43,008 nt of DNA. Origin: Alphaproteobacteria bacterium (GTDB lineage: Bacteria; Pseudomonadota; Alphaproteobacteria; UBA828). A model generated the notes under the pieces. It was not told where the DNA came from and searched no databases. It was given only the letters and a program-made list of their open reading frames with translations. The position numbers and the translations under genes were made by a program. Shown in pieces: positions 42,066 to 43,008 of this stretch. The stretch lies in contig JAJDUK010000018.1 of assembly GCA_022826665.1 (NCBI GenBank), forward strand, positions 1 to 43,008, given 5' to 3'. Each line of letters begins with the position of its first letter. The first letter of the stretch is position 1.

Positions 42066-42076
42066 TGGTCCGACCT
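42066..42076. promoter_or_regulatory. TGGTCCGACC-type operator upstream of korA
   Basis: GGTCCGACC (42067-42075) is a perfect 4-1-4 palindrome with a TGGTC-N-GACC(A/T) shape, the general form of sites bound by FadR-subfamily GntR regulators such as PdhR and LldR. It stands in the 132-base korA upstream interval. No gntR gene is in the window, so the regulator would be encoded elsewhere. Confidence 0.4.
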
Positions 42077-42112
42077 ATTTGGCCGGTCCGTGAAGTGCTT
42101 TCGCCTGAGATG

Positions 42113-42937
42113 TCACGCTTGGCCAACCGGCTGAACCCGACCGCGGGAATAGCAGGCCGGACAATAGCAGTGCTCCGACATCCTGCGATGATGGTAGAGG
42201 CCGTGCAACACGCCTCCGTCCGCATCGAATAATGGAATGAGGGGGTCGAAGAACCGACCGTCGCTCAGCTCGTACTTGCGGAACGTCGACCAGGCAACCA
42301 GATCCGCGAGCTGGACCATCCTTGATGCCGCAGAGTCCACGAAGAGCGGAACTTCAGCCAAATTACGAAAGTGCCCCCAGCGCGCACCATCCACCCTGAA
42401 GGTCCTCGCCAGCATTTGAAGGGGTCGCTCGTAGATGGACTTGTCCATTACAATCAAGCCCCTCTGTTGATCCCCTCTTCTGTTATAAATTCGTGTTAGA
42501 AAGAGGTCAAAGCGACTGCATAGTTCTTCAAAAGCAATTTCTACTGCATCTCGAGGACTTACTACCTCCTTATCTACAGCGATCGCGAACAATCTGATGC
42601 TTGGTCGATTGTGTAAGGTCTCAAGAGCACTTGTTATCATTCCTTCGCGTGCCGTCCGATCCCTGACTTGGTGCCAGAAGCCGCGCCCCGCATACATGGG
42701 GCTGGCGTGAAGCTCAATGTTGTGAGGGTCGCCGAGACCGTACGCCTCGACACAGGCATCTGCCGCCTGGATTTGATGGTAGAGCCCGCGCTCGAAGACC
42801 GCGACGCCACCGAGCACGAAATACTGCTCTGTCGCACTCGCCACGGAGCCGGAATCATCAATGTAAAGGGGATTATATACCAAAGTGCCATTTTCCGCTT
42901 GTGCCGGGAGGCCGACTCGGGTACAGTAGAGTGCCAT
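42113..42937 (-). CDS. DUF3800 protein
   Basis: A 274-residue DUF3800 family protein. Seen: YIDDSGS near the N-terminus (acidic pair), YFVLGGVAV, IELHASPM, VDKEVVS, GLIVMDKS and FVDSAASRMVQLADLVAWS, the family's most conserved segment. The fold is RNase-H-like with conserved acidic residues, but activity is unproven. The C-terminus carries a HCYCPAC cysteine pair. GC falls to a low level in the middle (around 42480-42620). ATG at 42937 has no ribosome site; a TATAAT-like string lies near the DDSG codons, so a start just downstream cannot be excluded. It is 14 bases from a divergent IS1595-type transposase start. Confidence 0.82.
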   Translation of the reverse strand: MALYCTRVGLPAQAENGTLVYNPLYIDDSGSVASATEQYFVLGGVAVFERGLYHQIQAADACVEAYGLGDPHNIELHASPMYAGRGFWHQVRDRTAREGMITSALETLHNRPSIRLFAIAVDKEVVSPRDAVEIAFEELCSRFDLFLTRIYNRRGDQQRGLIVMDKSIYERPLQMLARTFRVDGARWGHFRNLAEVPLFVDSAASRMVQLADLVAWSTFRKYELSDGRFFDPLIPLFDADGGVLHGLYHHRRMSEHCYCPACYSRGRVQPVGQA

Positions 42938-42951
42938 TGGGGGAGGCGGAC

Positions 42952-43008
42952 ATGGCACAGAAGGCACCCGGAAAAGCGCATCGCGAAGGCATCAGCCTGA
43001 CCAAGCTG
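42952..43008 (+). mobile_element. IS1595-type transposase, 5' fragment cut by window end
   Basis: Nineteen codons are visible. The N-terminus MAQKAPGKAHREGISL matches the start of IS1595-family (ISXO2-like) transposases, which open with a K-x-HREGIS segment before a zinc ribbon and DDE-type domain. A strong GGGGGAGG ribosome site precedes the ATG. The gene runs off the window, so intactness and the element's ends cannot be judged. Confidence 0.7.

Overview
The window reads as a GC-rich alphaproteobacterial chromosome segment. This is inferred from codon bias, a toluene-4-monooxygenase-type diiron system, a fused-type 2-oxoacid:ferredoxin oxidoreductase, an MlaF-like ATPase, BolA and the CTTGA-looped palindromic intergenic repeat typical of this class. 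The sequence does not allow placement below class level. No rRNA, tRNA or CRISPR array was seen.

Layout. Positions 1-9090 look like accessory DNA. This part holds a low-GC two-helix membrane protein, a secreted DUF4189/peptidoglycan-binding protein, a membrane-anchored coiled-coil protein directly upstream of a MobF relaxase-helicase, three overlapping paralogous RHH-like genes facing the relaxase, a 507-base gene-free AT-richer gap (candidate oriT region), and a translationally coupled pair made of a HicA-like 83-residue protein and a winged-HTH protein. No coupling protein, type IV secretion genes or intact integrase are visible, so the module looks mobilisable at most.

From 9284 onward the genes are mostly metabolic and chromosomal: a three-gene operon (TcuA-like flavoprotein, beta-hydroxyacid dehydrogenase, RraA-like aldolase); two glycosyltransferases; an amidase and a FIST sensor protein; a kinase plus class-III PLP phospho-lyase pair; an orphan MlaF-like ATPase with altered catalytic residues; an HtrA protease; a histone-deacetylase-like amidohydrolase; BolA; then a tmoABCD-like operon with no beta subunit or reductase nearby. 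A TbpB-like lipoprotein, a split transketolase, a NYN-domain nuclease with a zinc-ribbon insert, a small zincin and ThpR follow. Next come the divergent TesA / YbbA-YbbP module (start codons overlapping in one CATG), a membrane protein, a BI-1 family protein with a clear intrinsic terminator, an alpha/beta hydrolase, a HigA N-terminal fragment, a HAD-type dehalogenase and korAB.

The right edge holds a DUF3800 gene divergent from the first 19 codons of an IS1595-type transposase.

Most unusual parts: the HicA-like/wHTH pair, the triple RHH operon beside the relaxase, the beta-less monooxygenase operon, the catalytically altered MlaF, and the DUF3800/IS1595 arrangement. All assignments come from reading the translated sequence and recalled family motifs; no database search was run.
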